Positions 7,837 through 16,754 of a DNA stretch of 64,000 bases are shown here, in pieces. Source of the stretch: Marivirga lumbricoides (GTDB lineage: Bacteria; Bacteroidota; Bacteroidia; Cytophagales; Cyclobacteriaceae); the NCBI RefSeq assembly GCF_014636295.1, contig NZ_BMEC01000008.1, positions 186,001 through 250,000 of the forward strand. Reading direction: 5' to 3'. Positions within the stretch are counted from its first letter, which is position 1. Each line of letters begins with the position of its first letter. The translations under genes were made by a program, and so were the position numbers. The notes under the pieces are model-generated. The model was given only the letters and a program-made list of their open reading frames with translations, had not been told where the DNA came from and did no database searches.

Positions 7837-9662
7837 GTATTATCAGCTTCAAACACGATGTTTTTATCTATTACTTCCCAGTTAGCTTTCACAGTAAGTT
7901 TTTCATTTAGATAGATAATTTCTTCTGCAGGTTCAAGCAGGAGTGGGTTACCGGCATCCCATTTCTTGTTATTGTTAGTATCTGCTACTGCTCTTAAGAA
8001 ATAATCACCAGGACTGACATAATTAAAAGTGAATGTCTGCTGATTAGATATGCTGTCTATTACTTTGTATTTATTATCTAATAGCTGTACGATGTAATTT
8101 TCAGGAGGACTTGCTACGTATCCTTTTATAATGCCATACTCTTCAATATTCTTGAAAGTGAATATTGTGTTGTTTGAAGCTGTTGAATCTTGCTCTATAC
8201 CTATAAAGGCTCCTTTGCCCACGTATAGGTGCAATCCATTAATTTGTGCAGGTTTCTTTTGTTCGTCCTTTTTTCTTGAATTGATGGGTGCAGATGTGTT
8301 ATTAGAATTAATGCTTTGATTATTGGCTGTCTTATTGAAAGTTTGAGTTGAGTCTGCATTCTGTGTTGAATCTGCTAAACTTTCTTTTCTTGTAGCTTGT
8401 ATGCTATCTTTAATAGCTTTTTGTTTTGCAGCAAGTGCTTCTATTTCTTTCTTTGATAAAGTAAGATTGATCTTTACTATTTTCTTATTTTCTGAAAGTG
8501 TGATCTGATCTCTGTTAATCGTATTGATTTGAATGGAGTCAAATTTAATAAGTATGGAATCGGTATTAATTTTTGCTACAGGTTTGTTGGTAGTAATTAA
8601 TAGCTGCTGATCTCCTGTTAGAATTTTCTTTTCAGGCATCATCGTGATTTTAATACTTTCGGATGTAATTCTGCTTTCCCTGAATTTTGCAAATACAGTA
8701 TCCGCTCTTTGATTGTTGATAGAATCTGTTGCTTTGATTACAAGTTTCAGTGAGTCGGTATAGTTTAGTTGCGGAAAGTTTTCTTTGAATATTCGGATTT
8801 TACCTGCAGCTTCTTCATCTGTAGCATATATAATTTGATCAGGATCCTTAGTGTTTGTAATGTTGTAGTTTTCTATTCCTTTGTTATAGCTGATTACAAA
8901 ATCTTTTCCTGTAGGTCCTGATTTTTTTAACTTCAATGTATCTTCATTGATTTTGTAGGTTAATACATCAATGTTGGGTATTGAGTCTTTTAAATCGATC
9001 ACTGTAGGATAGAAGCCATATGGTTCGGAAGCAGATTCGTTAATGAGGTTGTTGTTTGCATCCTTGAATGTATATAACAGATATTGTCCTGGTTTAAGGT
9101 TTTGGAGTTTGTAGTTTCCTTGTTCATCTGTAGTAGTGAAGTAAAGAGGTTCGCCTTGTCTCAGATTTGCGGTATCAACAGAGGCATCATAGATTCCCAC
9201 AAGATAGTTTTTAGCAGGTTCTGTTGTTTCTATTTTCTTAACGGTTCCCTGAATCACCAAAGAGTCTAAATAGTTTCCTGTGCTAAAAGCTAATACAGGA
9301 TTTTCCCATACATTACCTTCTGTAATATCTTTCAAACCTTTTCTGAAGTTGAAGGTGTAAGTGGTTGAATCTTTTAATTCAGATTTTAGTGTGAGAATAA
9401 GTTCTTGTTTTTTCAGGGTTTGTTCGTATTCAATATTGGTTCTTGGTGTAATAATGAGTTCTTTCTGAAGATTGTCCAGTTGCATCCATTCGTTAAAATA
9501 TAAACGAATTTCTTTTCCTTTAAAGTTAACGCTTTGATGCTTTGGGGTGGATTCATAAAGTACCGGTGCTACAACATCTTTTTCTCCTCCTGTAATTGTA
9601 CCGGGTGTTGCGCATGCATAAATACATAATAGGAGAATGAAAGGGATTACAATTTTGTTCAT
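7797..9662 (-). CDS. Ig-like domain lipoprotein (SbsA-type Ig, Bacteroidota family)
   Basis: 621 residues. The signal sequence MNKIVIPFILLLCIYAC has its lipobox cysteine at residue 17. It is followed by a bacterial Ig-like domain ('VAPVLYESTPKHQSVNFKGKEIRLYFNEWMQLDNL…') of the SbsA/Big_5 type. Later come a carboxypeptidase-regulatory-like module ('YLVGIYDAS…GNYKLQNLKPGQYLLYTFKDANNN') and a second one near the C-terminus ('NYVSPGDYFLRAVADTNNNKKWDAGN'). The family is widespread as a single-copy lipoprotein in Bacteroidota; no molecular function is established. The tail DKDVDKEADKE is charged and repetitive and coincides with DnaA-box-like DNA. The start ATG overlaps the stop of the upstream methyltransferase gene (ATGA), indicating one operon. 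Confidence 0.82.
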   Translation of the reverse strand: MNKIVIPFILLLCIYACATPGTITGGEKDVVAPVLYESTPKHQSVNFKGKEIRLYFNEWMQLDNLQKELIITPRTNIEYEQTLKKQELILTLKSELKDSTTYTFNFRKGLKDITEGNVWENPVLAFSTGNYLDSLVIQGTVKKIETTEPAKNYLVGIYDASVDTANLRQGEPLYFTTTDEQGNYKLQNLKPGQYLLYTFKDANNNLINESASEPYGFYPTVIDLKDSIPNIDVLTYKINEDTLKLKKSGPTGKDFVISYNKGIENYNITNTKDPDQIIYATDEEAAGKIRIFKENFPQLNYTDSLKLVIKATDSINNQRADTVFAKFRESRITSESIKITMMPEKKILTGDQQLLITTNKPVAKINTDSILIKFDSIQINTINRDQITLSENKKIVKINLTLSKKEIEALAAKQKAIKDSIQATRKESLADSTQNADSTQTFNKTANNQSINSNNTSAPINSRKKDEQKKPAQINGLHLYVGKGAFIGIEQDSTASNNTIFTFKNIEEYGIIKGYVASPPENYIVQLLDNKYKVIDSISNQQTFTFNYVSPGDYFLRAVADTNNNKKWDAGNPLLLEPAEEIIYLNEKLTVKANWEVIDKNIVFEADNTEDKDVDKEADKE

Positions 9663-10546
9663 TTTTTAATTTCGTAGATTAAACTTGAATAGTTCTTGCT
9701 TTTTGAGGCATAACTATTTGATTTATAGCCATTTATGAAGGATTTCAGATAATTTGACTTACCAGTCTTGTATTTTTCACTCAAAAGGCTGATGTAATAA
9801 GAATCTAATCTCATTGGGTAGACATTCTTCACTTTTAATCCATGTTTAAGCATCAGTGTTTTCATGGAGTCTTGATTGAAGTGGTAGAGATGTCGAGGTA
9901 CATCGTATGCTGCCCATTGTTCCTGGTAAACTGAATTGTCAAGGCTATTGATATTTGGTACAGCAATTATCAATCTGCCTTTCTCTTTCAGAACTGATTT
10001 CAACGTAGCTATCGTTTTATTTAAATCGTGGATATGTTCCAGAACATGCCACAATGTTATGATATTGAATTTCTTGTTTTTCATATCAAGTTCTTCAATA
10101 CTTTCTTTTACAGTTTCCTTTGTTAATTCTTTGGCCAATTTCCTTGCTTTTTCATTCGGTTCAATACCAGCAATTTTCCAGCCATCTTTTTTCATAGTAT
10201 TAAGAAAGTATCCTGTCCCGCATCCGTAATCCAGTAAAGCACCTTTTTTATTACCGGCTATAGTATTAATTAATCTGCATTTACTTTTTAATGCAAATTG
10301 TCTTGCCAGTTTATAGACTATATTAATAGGGGAATTCCCTTTATTCGTATGTGAGATATAGTCTTCAGATTCATAGTATTTACCAATCTCACCAGCTGTT
10401 GGTCTGGGGTTAGTAAATTGAAATTGGCATCCTTTGCATAAGCTTATCACAAAGCTTTCTTTGCTTACAGAATAATCCAAAACAATTTTATGATTGGTTA
10501 GATTTTGGCCCCCACAGACAGGGCATTCAGTTAACTTTTCGTACAT
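9659..10546 (-). CDS. Class I SAM-dependent methyltransferase with N-terminal zinc ribbon
   Basis: 295 residues. The N-terminus has two Cys pairs (ECPVCGGQ near 8-11 and LCKGCQF near 37-40), a zinc-ribbon as in sugar C-methyltransferase-like proteins. The Rossmann methyltransferase fold follows: GALLDYGCGTGYFL (AdoMet motif I, about residues 106-119), IAGIEPN (acidic end of strand 2) and LWHVLEHIHD. The substrate is unknown; relatives act on sugars, lipids or O-antigen precursors. It lies one base downstream of mnmG and overlaps the Ig lipoprotein start, so the three form an operon. The frame shows no truncation. Confidence 0.85.
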   Translation of the reverse strand: MYEKLTECPVCGGQNLTNHKIVLDYSVSKESFVISLCKGCQFQFTNPRPTAGEIGKYYESEDYISHTNKGNSPINIVYKLARQFALKSKCRLINTIAGNKKGALLDYGCGTGYFLNTMKKDGWKIAGIEPNEKARKLAKELTKETVKESIEELDMKNKKFNIITLWHVLEHIHDLNKTIATLKSVLKEKGRLIIAVPNINSLDNSVYQEQWAAYDVPRHLYHFNQDSMKTLMLKHGLKVKNVYPMRLDSYYISLLSEKYKTGKSNYLKSFINGYKSNSYASKSKNYSSLIYEIKK

Positions 10547-10547
10547 A

Positions 10548-12413
10548 TTATCTTCCTAAGTAAACCATTAGAATTGATATATCTGCAGGGCTTACTCCAC
10601 TAATTCGGGAAGCTTGCCCTAAGGTTTTTGGTTTTATCTTTTTAAACTTTTCTTTTGCTTCTGCTGAGAGTGCAGGAATAAGACTAAAATCTAAGCCCTC
10701 TCCTATTTTTAAGTCTTCCAGATTATTCATCTTCTCTGCAAGCTGATGTTCTTTTTCTATATAACTCTCATATTTGATACTAATCTCAGAGGCTTCCAGA
10801 ATGGAAGGTTCATATTGAGAGATGTAGTTCCCCAATTCTTTTTCAAGCATTTTTAATTCATTAAAGGTGATCTCTGGTCTCTTGAGAATATTATATGCTG
10901 CTGTGGTTTCTTTAATGGGAGCTGATTTGTAATTTTTTAACTCATCATTAATTTGAGTAGGTTTTACTTTTAATGATTTAAGATCATTTACTATTTGGTC
11001 TATATGTTTTTGCTTCTCTTCAGCTTTACGTAATCTTTCTTCCGAGGCTAAACCAATTGCGTGACCTAATGGGCTTAGTCGAATATCTGCATTATCTTGA
11101 CGTAATAATATTCTATGTTCAGCTCTTGACGTAAACATTCTATAGGGTTCTTCTGTGCCTTTATTTATTAAGTCGTCTATCAGAACTCCTATGTATGCTT
11201 GTGATCTGCTAAGAATAAAAGGCTCTTGATGATTGATTTTTAAATGTGCATTGATTCCAGCCATTAGTCCTTGACAAGCTGCTTCTTCGTAACCGGTAGT
11301 CCCATTAATTTGTCCGGCAAAATATAGATTCTCGATGAGCTTAGTCTCCAGCGTGATATTAAGTTGAGTGGGTGGAAAGAAGTCATATTCTATTGCATAA
11401 CCAGGCCGGAACATTTTAACATTTTCAAAGCCCTGGATTTGTTTCAGAGCTTTATATTGAACTTCTTCAGGTAAGGAAGTTGAAAATCCATTGACGTATA
11501 TTTCTACTGTATTCCAACCTTCTGGTTCTACAAAAATTTGATGCCTGTCTCTTTCTGCAAATCGATTAATTTTATCTTCTATTGATGGGCAATATCTTGG
11601 ACCAAGGCCTTTTATTCTCCCATTAAACATGGGTGATTTTTCAAATCCTGTCTCAAGAATTTCGTGTACTGTTGGATTTGTATAAGTTATGTAGCAACTT
11701 CTTTGTTCCTTAAGCGGTGAAGTTTCGTTGGAAAAAGAAAATTTTTCTGGTAGCTCATCCCCTTTTTGTTCTTCCATTTTTGAATAGTCCAATGACCTTC
11801 CATCAACTCTTGGAGGTGTTCCCGTTTTCATTCTACCTGCTTCAAAGCCAAGCTGAACAAGTTGTTCAGTAATTCCTTTAGAAGCCCTTTCAGCAGATCT
11901 TCCACCACCAAACTGCTTCTCTCCTATATGTATAAGCCCGTTAAGAAATGTGCCATTAGTTAACACTACTGATTTGGCCTTAATTGTTAAACCCATTCCA
12001 GTTTGGATGCCGGTAACTTTATTGTTTTCTACAACTAATCCATTCACCATTTCCTGCCAGAAATCCACATTAGGTATTCTTTCTAATTGTAGTCTCCATT
12101 CCTCAGCAAACTTCATTCTATCGTTTTGGCTTCTGGGACTCCACATCGCAGGCCCTTTAGATTTATTAAGCATCCTGAATTGAATCATCGACTTATCAGA
12201 TATTATCCCTGAATAGCCACCGAGCGCATCAATTTCTCTTACAATCTGACCTTTTGCCACACCACCCATTGCAGGGTTGCATGACATCTGCGCAATAGTA
12301 TTCATATTCATGGTAGCTAAAAGAACTTTAGAACCCATATTTGCAGCTGCCGCTGCTGCTTCGCATCCCGCATGTCCTCCGCCAACTACAATTACATCGT
12401 ATTCTTGAAACAT
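10548..12413 (-). CDS. mnmG: tRNA uridine-5-carboxymethylaminomethyl(34) synthesis enzyme MnmG (GidA)
   Basis: 621 residues, the standard length. The FAD dinucleotide-binding motif VVGGGHAGCEAAAAAANMG lies at residues 10-28. The hallmark segments MSCNPAMGGVAKGQIVREID, KTGTPPRVDGRS, 'GTTGYEEAACQGL' and the C-terminal helical region with 'RISGVSPADI' are present. With MnmE, MnmG modifies the wobble uridine of several tRNAs using FAD and methylene-THF. Its position next to parS-like sites and near the DnaA-box cluster fits the common gidA-origin association. The promoter should lie in the 12414-12535 gap, between two palindromes. The call is secure. Confidence 0.98.
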   Translation of the reverse strand: MFQEYDVIVVGGGHAGCEAAAAAANMGSKVLLATMNMNTIAQMSCNPAMGGVAKGQIVREIDALGGYSGIISDKSMIQFRMLNKSKGPAMWSPRSQNDRMKFAEEWRLQLERIPNVDFWQEMVNGLVVENNKVTGIQTGMGLTIKAKSVVLTNGTFLNGLIHIGEKQFGGGRSAERASKGITEQLVQLGFEAGRMKTGTPPRVDGRSLDYSKMEEQKGDELPEKFSFSNETSPLKEQRSCYITYTNPTVHEILETGFEKSPMFNGRIKGLGPRYCPSIEDKINRFAERDRHQIFVEPEGWNTVEIYVNGFSTSLPEEVQYKALKQIQGFENVKMFRPGYAIEYDFFPPTQLNITLETKLIENLYFAGQINGTTGYEEAACQGLMAGINAHLKINHQEPFILSRSQAYIGVLIDDLINKGTEEPYRMFTSRAEHRILLRQDNADIRLSPLGHAIGLASEERLRKAEEKQKHIDQIVNDLKSLKVKPTQINDELKNYKSAPIKETTAAYNILKRPEITFNELKMLEKELGNYISQYEPSILEASEISIKYESYIEKEHQLAEKMNNLEDLKIGEGLDFSLIPALSAEAKEKFKKIKPKTLGQASRISGVSPADISILMVYLGR

Positions 12414-12430
12414 TCTGTATAAATTTTATA

Positions 12431-12450
12431 GGTGTTCCACGTGGAACACC
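12431..12450. promoter_or_regulatory. parS: parS-like ParB/Spo0J-binding palindrome 1
   Basis: A perfect 20-bp palindrome contains TGTTCCACGTGGAACA at 12433-12448. It differs from the canonical bacterial parS TGTTTCACGTGAAACA only by a symmetric T-to-C / A-to-G change. It lies 18 bp upstream of the mnmG start codon. The sequence is observed; the ParB role is inferred from the consensus. Confidence 0.83.
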
Positions 12451-12514
12451 TGTTTGTTTATTTTAGTTTATTCTTTTATTGAAATTGCTAAAGCTTCTCC
12501 ACTATATAAAAAAG

Positions 12515-12536
12515 AAGTGTTCCACGTGGAACACTT
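12515..12536. promoter_or_regulatory. parS: parS-like ParB/Spo0J-binding palindrome 2
   Basis: A perfect 22-bp palindrome with the same 16-bp core as palindrome 1 (TGTTCCACGTGGAACA at 12518-12533). The two centres are 85 bp apart. Its right end touches the ybeY stop codon, so it could also act as a hairpin in the ybeY transcript, but the exact repetition of the core argues for a DNA-binding site. Confidence 0.83.
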
Positions 12537-12964
12537 TAGTATAGTAGTTGTAAAGCTTTTGTTTCTTCTTTTCTCATTAAGTCTTTTTCTTGTTGAGTTT
12601 TGTCTTTAAAGCCTACAAGGTGTAAAAGGCCATGTATTATCACCCTTTCTAATTCATTGGAAAAACTCGTGGATTGAATTTGAGAATTATCTTGTACTCT
12701 TTCAATGCTAATAAATATATCTGCTTCTATTGGTTCTTCACTTGAATGCTCTCTCAGATCAAAAGTAATTATGTCAGTATATGTGTCATGATTTAAATAC
12801 CCTTGATTGATCTGGTGAAGATACTCATCGCTACAGAAAATATAATTAATAAGCTCAATCTCTTTGTGATGAGACTGAGCGACTTCATTTATCCATTTTC
12901 TATATTTTCTTAGTGAGCGAAGATCTATTTTCACGTCTTCTTTAAAGAAATTTACTAAAGGCAT
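12536..12964 (-). CDS. ybeY: Endoribonuclease YbeY (rRNA maturation)
   Basis: 142 residues from the ATG at 12964; a TTG one codon earlier is possible but less likely. The UPF0054 zinc motif appears near the C-terminus as HGLLHLVGFKDKT, with the third ligand position Asp/Lys rather than the His of proteobacterial HGxLHLxGYDH, a variant I recall as usual in this phylum. The motif 'DTYTDIITFDL' precedes it. YbeY is a single-strand-specific endoribonuclease in 16S rRNA 3'-end maturation and ribosome quality control. The start overlaps the stop of the RsbW-like gene (TGATG), so the two are translationally coupled. Confidence 0.93.
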   Translation of the reverse strand: MPLVNFFKEDVKIDLRSLRKYRKWINEVAQSHHKEIELINYIFCSDEYLHQINQGYLNHDTYTDIITFDLREHSSEEPIEADIFISIERVQDNSQIQSTSFSNELERVIIHGLLHLVGFKDKTQQEKDLMRKEETKALQLLY

Positions 12965-13365
12965 CAATCTACATAAAAACTAAGTTTCACCTTTCTGCCC
13001 TCTTCCAGGAACTGAAGCTCATCACATAAAGCCTTCATTAGAAATATACCTCTTCCTCCTGGCTTATCTATGTTTTCAGGAGATGTAGGGTCTGGAAGTG
13101 AGTTATAGTCAAACCCCGCTCCTTCATCAGTTACATAAAATACAACAACATTATCTTCTACAGCGCATCTTAGTTCCACGTTTTTGCTTTTATCGGCAGC
13201 ATTTCCATGTATTATGGCGTTGTTTACAGATTCTGTAATAGCGATCATGATGTTACCGTATATGTCATCATTGATCTGTAATTGATCTTTAGCATTGTCG
13301 ATAAAGCTTTCAACTATCCTTATGTTTTCTGTAAGTGATGGAATACTTATTGCGATGTCATTCAT
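12964..13365 (-). CDS. RsbW/SpoIIAB-like ATP-binding protein (GHKL fold)
   Basis: 133 residues, a single HATPase_c_2 domain. The N-box 'IAITESVNNAIIHGN' (about 44-58), the G1 box 'VTDEGAGFDY' and the G2 region 'GGRGIFLMKALCDEL' are intact. Such proteins bind ATP and act as anti-sigma factors/serine kinases in partner-switching pathways, or as regulators of unknown targets. No adjacent sigma factor or anti-anti-sigma gene is present. It sits between DUF4175 (5-bp gap) and ybeY (overlap) in one operon, an order I recall from other Bacteroidota genomes. Partner unknown. Confidence 0.85.
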   Translation of the reverse strand: MNDIAISIPSLTENIRIVESFIDNAKDQLQINDDIYGNIMIAITESVNNAIIHGNAADKSKNVELRCAVEDNVVVFYVTDEGAGFDYNSLPDPTSPENIDKPGGRGIFLMKALCDELQFLEEGRKVKLSFYVD

Positions 13366-13370
13366 AATGT

Positions 13371-16300
13371 TTAATTTTCTGTTGATTTAAGGCGTTTATA
13401 ATATTTATTGATTTCATTTTTATAATAGGGTGTAAAGCTTGGTGGAACAGTTTGTAGTAACTCAATCTCTTTTTCTTTCTGTTCCAAATATTCCTTGAAT
13501 GCATTAGGTAAACGTTCTTTTTGGTAGTCAGTTGCTGTTTCTCCTTTTCTTTCATCATCTTCCTCCTGCTCTTGCTTAGCTTTCTCAGACTCTAATAGTT
13601 TTGTTACTATTTTTTTCTGCCGTTCTATTAGCCGGCTTCCTAATCTTTTGTTGACTAAGTCTTCTTCTATTTTCTCCATTTCCTCTATGATCTCTCCAGC
13701 AGAGCCTGCTCCTTCCTGCTTTCCTTTCTCATTAGACTCCTTTTTCATCTCTTCCATCATTTTTCTGAGTTTAGCTTGTTCTGCTGCTAATTCCCCTAGT
13801 TTTTCTGAAAGTTCTCTACCGCTTTTCTGGCTTTCTGATAATCGTTGGGTTTGCTGATTCAGTGCTTTCTGCATATCAGAAAGACTTGGCTGTTGCTCAT
13901 TTCCCTGTTGAGGTTGGCTGCTCATACCTTGCGAAGCTTGCATTTGCATTTGCATTTGTTCTAATACATCATCAAGCATTAGGGCTAAGTTATTCATAGA
14001 AGTCATAGCGAATTGCTGCTCTCCCACTGCTTTATTCTTGTCTCTTTCTTTAAGCGCGCTTAAACTATTGTCCATTGATTCATTAATAGTAGCCATTTCT
14101 TTTGTGATGAAAGTCTTCAATTGAAATACTCTCTCTGCCAGGGCATTCAAACTGTCTTCAATAATTACAGCATCATCTTTCATATTTAATTGCTGCTCCG
14201 AAAGGGAGAGAAAGCGTGGGTCACTTGCATTTACCTCTCTAAAGTTTTTCATTAAATCTTCTTGCCTGAATGACAGCTTCAATAGATTGTCAACAATATC
14301 CCTTAAATCGTCAATGTTTTCCTGAAGCGCCTGCATTTCCATAGAAGCTTGCATTTGCGCCATTTTTTGAGCCATCTGCTTCATACCTTCTGCGGCTTCC
14401 TTCTGCTTCTGTCCTGCAGACTTACTGTTTTGTTCCTTTAGTTGCTGAGTGCTTTCCTGCTGAGCCTGATCTATTGTGTTTTCCTCTTCTTTAGTATCTT
14501 CAATAGCATTAGGTTGTTTTAAGGATTGGTTTCTCTCTTTAAGGTTCTTCAGTTCCTCTTTTATTTCTTCAAAGTCCTTATTTAATCTTTCCTGTTCCTC
14601 CAATGCTTCAGTATTCTGCTCTGTACTCTTTTCACTATTATTTTTCTCAGTTTCATTAGCTAATTGCTCCTGCTTTTCAGAAAGCTCTTTCAGGTCCTCT
14701 CCTACTTTATTCATATCATATTGGACCTCTAACCTTTTGAAGAGCTCCATTAAGCGCTCCATTTCTTTTAGCCTGTTATTTTCTTTCTTGTTTAATTCTT
14801 CTACTGATTCGCGAAACTCATCAGATTGTGATTCATTCTGCAGCATTTCACGGATCTTTTCCATTAGCTCATCATTCTTGTCTTTCAACATTTCTTCCAT
14901 TAAACTCTCCAATTGCTCGGATTTCTCTTTGAGTTCAGGGTTTTGCTGAGTAAATTTTTCTCGTTTTTCTTTATTTTCCTCCGTCTTTCGCTGGATTTCT
15001 TCTAAACGCTTTTCCTGTTGTTGCATATCTTTTAAAATCTCTTCTAAAAGCTGCTTGTCTTCCCAATTTAAAGATCTCTTGGTTTTGAGGATTTGATCAA
15101 GCTTTTCCAGCTTTTTATTCACATCTGATGCACTTTTTATGTTTTGATCGATTTGTTTTTCGGTTTCTTGAGCATTTTCCTTAATATTTGTTTCAAGTTG
15201 GCTCTTATCTGGAATCTGAATAGTTTTAAGCGCGGTTCTGGTACTTTTAGCACCATTAATAGCATCATTATCCCACACTTGAACATAATATTGTAGTTTG
15301 TCTCCTTGTTTTTGTAGTAAGGAGTCCACATCCCATAGTTTAAAATATTTCTGATTTAATATTTCTTTATTGTACGGTAAAGCAATTGAACCCTTTAGCT
15401 TTTCCTTATTATTCTCTAAAAGTGTATAAAATAGTTTGAAATTGGTAAAGCCATAATCATCACTAATTTCTCCTGCTAATGCCACTTTGCTATACATACT
15501 GCTATCATTGATAGCTTCAAGGGTTATTTCAGGGGCTTTATCTTTTATTACCTCCACTGAGTAAGTGGTGTTTTTATCATCTTCGGCAGCAGGATTGAGA
15601 AGTTTGAGTTTGTAGGAGAATGAATTGAGTATATACTGCTCCAGATTAAATGTAGTGTTACTTACATTGTCAAAAAGAATTTCTGTTGAGTCTAATGAGT
15701 TATCAAAAACTATTGAGCTTGTGGCTTTACTTTGAACCCACCATTTGGCCTGAGTTCCTTCCGGGACGATTAAATTTCCAGCATTTTCAATTCTTTCTCT
15801 TTCTAAACCAGTGTAAGCAGGATAGACTAATTCAATAGCCATATTTTGTAATGTTGGCCTTTCTACTACTGTAAGGTGATAAGTTTGTGACGAAAAACCA
15901 GCTCCCTCCAAAGAAAAATTAAGGCTTTGCTGAGGATTGTTTAAGGTAAATTGGAAAGCATTATTTCCTACATTTTGTAATTTTTGTTTTACGCCTTCTT
16001 TATAAATATATAACTCTTTTGGAATTTGATTCCCGCTTAGCTCTACATTTAATTTAAATGGTTCACCTTTATAGGCTTTTAGTACTTCAGGTTCCACGTG
16101 GAACATGAAGGGAGCCTCGGGTACAAATTCTTCATTAAACTTAATAATCCTGTAACTTCCTTCAGTAACAAGGTAAGGAGCAAAAAGCAAAATAGTTATC
16201 ATTACTAAAATGGGAATAGCAACATAAGGAAAGTATTTTCTGTTGTTTTTTTGGATTTTGATACCTTCGCTAAAATTAAAAGAGCTTAAACCCCTTGATT

Positions 16301-16703
16301 TTTGTTCAATGCTGGCTTGTATTAAGGTATTTTGCTGACCCGACAATGTGTTTAACTGTATGAAATTCAGTAACTTATCATTAATTTCAGGAAAATATTT
16401 TCCAATTTGCCTGGCTGCTTCTTCGTTGCTTAAGGCTTTGCCCTGAGTGGCTAAATGGTAAGCAGGAATAAGGATATATTTGATAATAAAATAGAGTCCG
16501 CTTATTGCGTAGACGATAAAAAGGAGACTTCGGAATAAGCTACCAAAACGTAACTGATATTCCAGTACACTAAAAGTCAGAAATGCTATTAACAGATACG
16601 CCAGAGAAATTAAAACTCCTTTTAATAATCTGTTAAGGTAATATTTTCTTTTATAGTCCTTAAGCCTTTTAAGTATGCTCGCTATTTGATCTGAATTACT
16701 CAC
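13371..16703 (-). CDS. DUF4175 family membrane-anchored coiled-coil protein
   Basis: 1110 residues. The start is a GTG at 16703, with a TGA stop two codons upstream in frame, so no longer start exists. Two membrane helices lie near residues 28-75 and one near 155-175. An extracytoplasmic beta-rich region follows (about 180-490, 'PTLQNMAIELVYPAYTGLERERI'). The second half is a Gln/Glu/Lys-rich coiled coil (about 500-1080) with segments such as 'MAQMQASMEMQALQENIDDL'. DUF4175 proteins are conserved in Bacteroidota; a role in envelope integrity has been suggested but I know of no biochemical function. The gene carries a parS-like site at 16091-16104 within its coding sequence. Low-complexity codons create long antisense ORFs that are not genes. 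Confidence 0.88.
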   Translation of the reverse strand: MSNSDQIASILKRLKDYKRKYYLNRLLKGVLISLAYLLIAFLTFSVLEYQLRFGSLFRSLLFIVYAISGLYFIIKYILIPAYHLATQGKALSNEEAARQIGKYFPEINDKLLNFIQLNTLSGQQNTLIQASIEQKSRGLSSFNFSEGIKIQKNNRKYFPYVAIPILVMITILLFAPYLVTEGSYRIIKFNEEFVPEAPFMFHVEPEVLKAYKGEPFKLNVELSGNQIPKELYIYKEGVKQKLQNVGNNAFQFTLNNPQQSLNFSLEGAGFSSQTYHLTVVERPTLQNMAIELVYPAYTGLERERIENAGNLIVPEGTQAKWWVQSKATSSIVFDNSLDSTEILFDNVSNTTFNLEQYILNSFSYKLKLLNPAAEDDKNTTYSVEVIKDKAPEITLEAINDSSMYSKVALAGEISDDYGFTNFKLFYTLLENNKEKLKGSIALPYNKEILNQKYFKLWDVDSLLQKQGDKLQYYVQVWDNDAINGAKSTRTALKTIQIPDKSQLETNIKENAQETEKQIDQNIKSASDVNKKLEKLDQILKTKRSLNWEDKQLLEEILKDMQQQEKRLEEIQRKTEENKEKREKFTQQNPELKEKSEQLESLMEEMLKDKNDELMEKIREMLQNESQSDEFRESVEELNKKENNRLKEMERLMELFKRLEVQYDMNKVGEDLKELSEKQEQLANETEKNNSEKSTEQNTEALEEQERLNKDFEEIKEELKNLKERNQSLKQPNAIEDTKEEENTIDQAQQESTQQLKEQNSKSAGQKQKEAAEGMKQMAQKMAQMQASMEMQALQENIDDLRDIVDNLLKLSFRQEDLMKNFREVNASDPRFLSLSEQQLNMKDDAVIIEDSLNALAERVFQLKTFITKEMATINESMDNSLSALKERDKNKAVGEQQFAMTSMNNLALMLDDVLEQMQMQMQASQGMSSQPQQGNEQQPSLSDMQKALNQQTQRLSESQKSGRELSEKLGELAAEQAKLRKMMEEMKKESNEKGKQEGAGSAGEIIEEMEKIEEDLVNKRLGSRLIERQKKIVTKLLESEKAKQEQEEDDERKGETATDYQKERLPNAFKEYLEQKEKEIELLQTVPPSFTPYYKNEINKYYKRLKSTEN
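16090..16105. promoter_or_regulatory. parS: parS-like palindrome 3 inside the DUF4175 gene
   Basis: GTTCCACGTGGAAC at 16091-16104 is a perfect 14-bp palindrome matching the core of the two sites near 12.5 kb; only one outer base departs from the 16-mer. It encodes Phe-His-Val-Glu in the DUF4175 frame. Intragenic parS sites are common in bacteria. Confidence 0.72.
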
Positions 16704-16754
16704 TCACTTACTAACGATTATTTTATTACAATGATTTCCAAAGCCTTAATGAAT

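Noticed and set aside
14476-14949. 157-codon plus-strand ORF rich in Ser/Phe
   Set aside because: Antisense of the Glu/Gln/Lys-rich coiled coil of the DUF4175 gene; low-complexity shadow.
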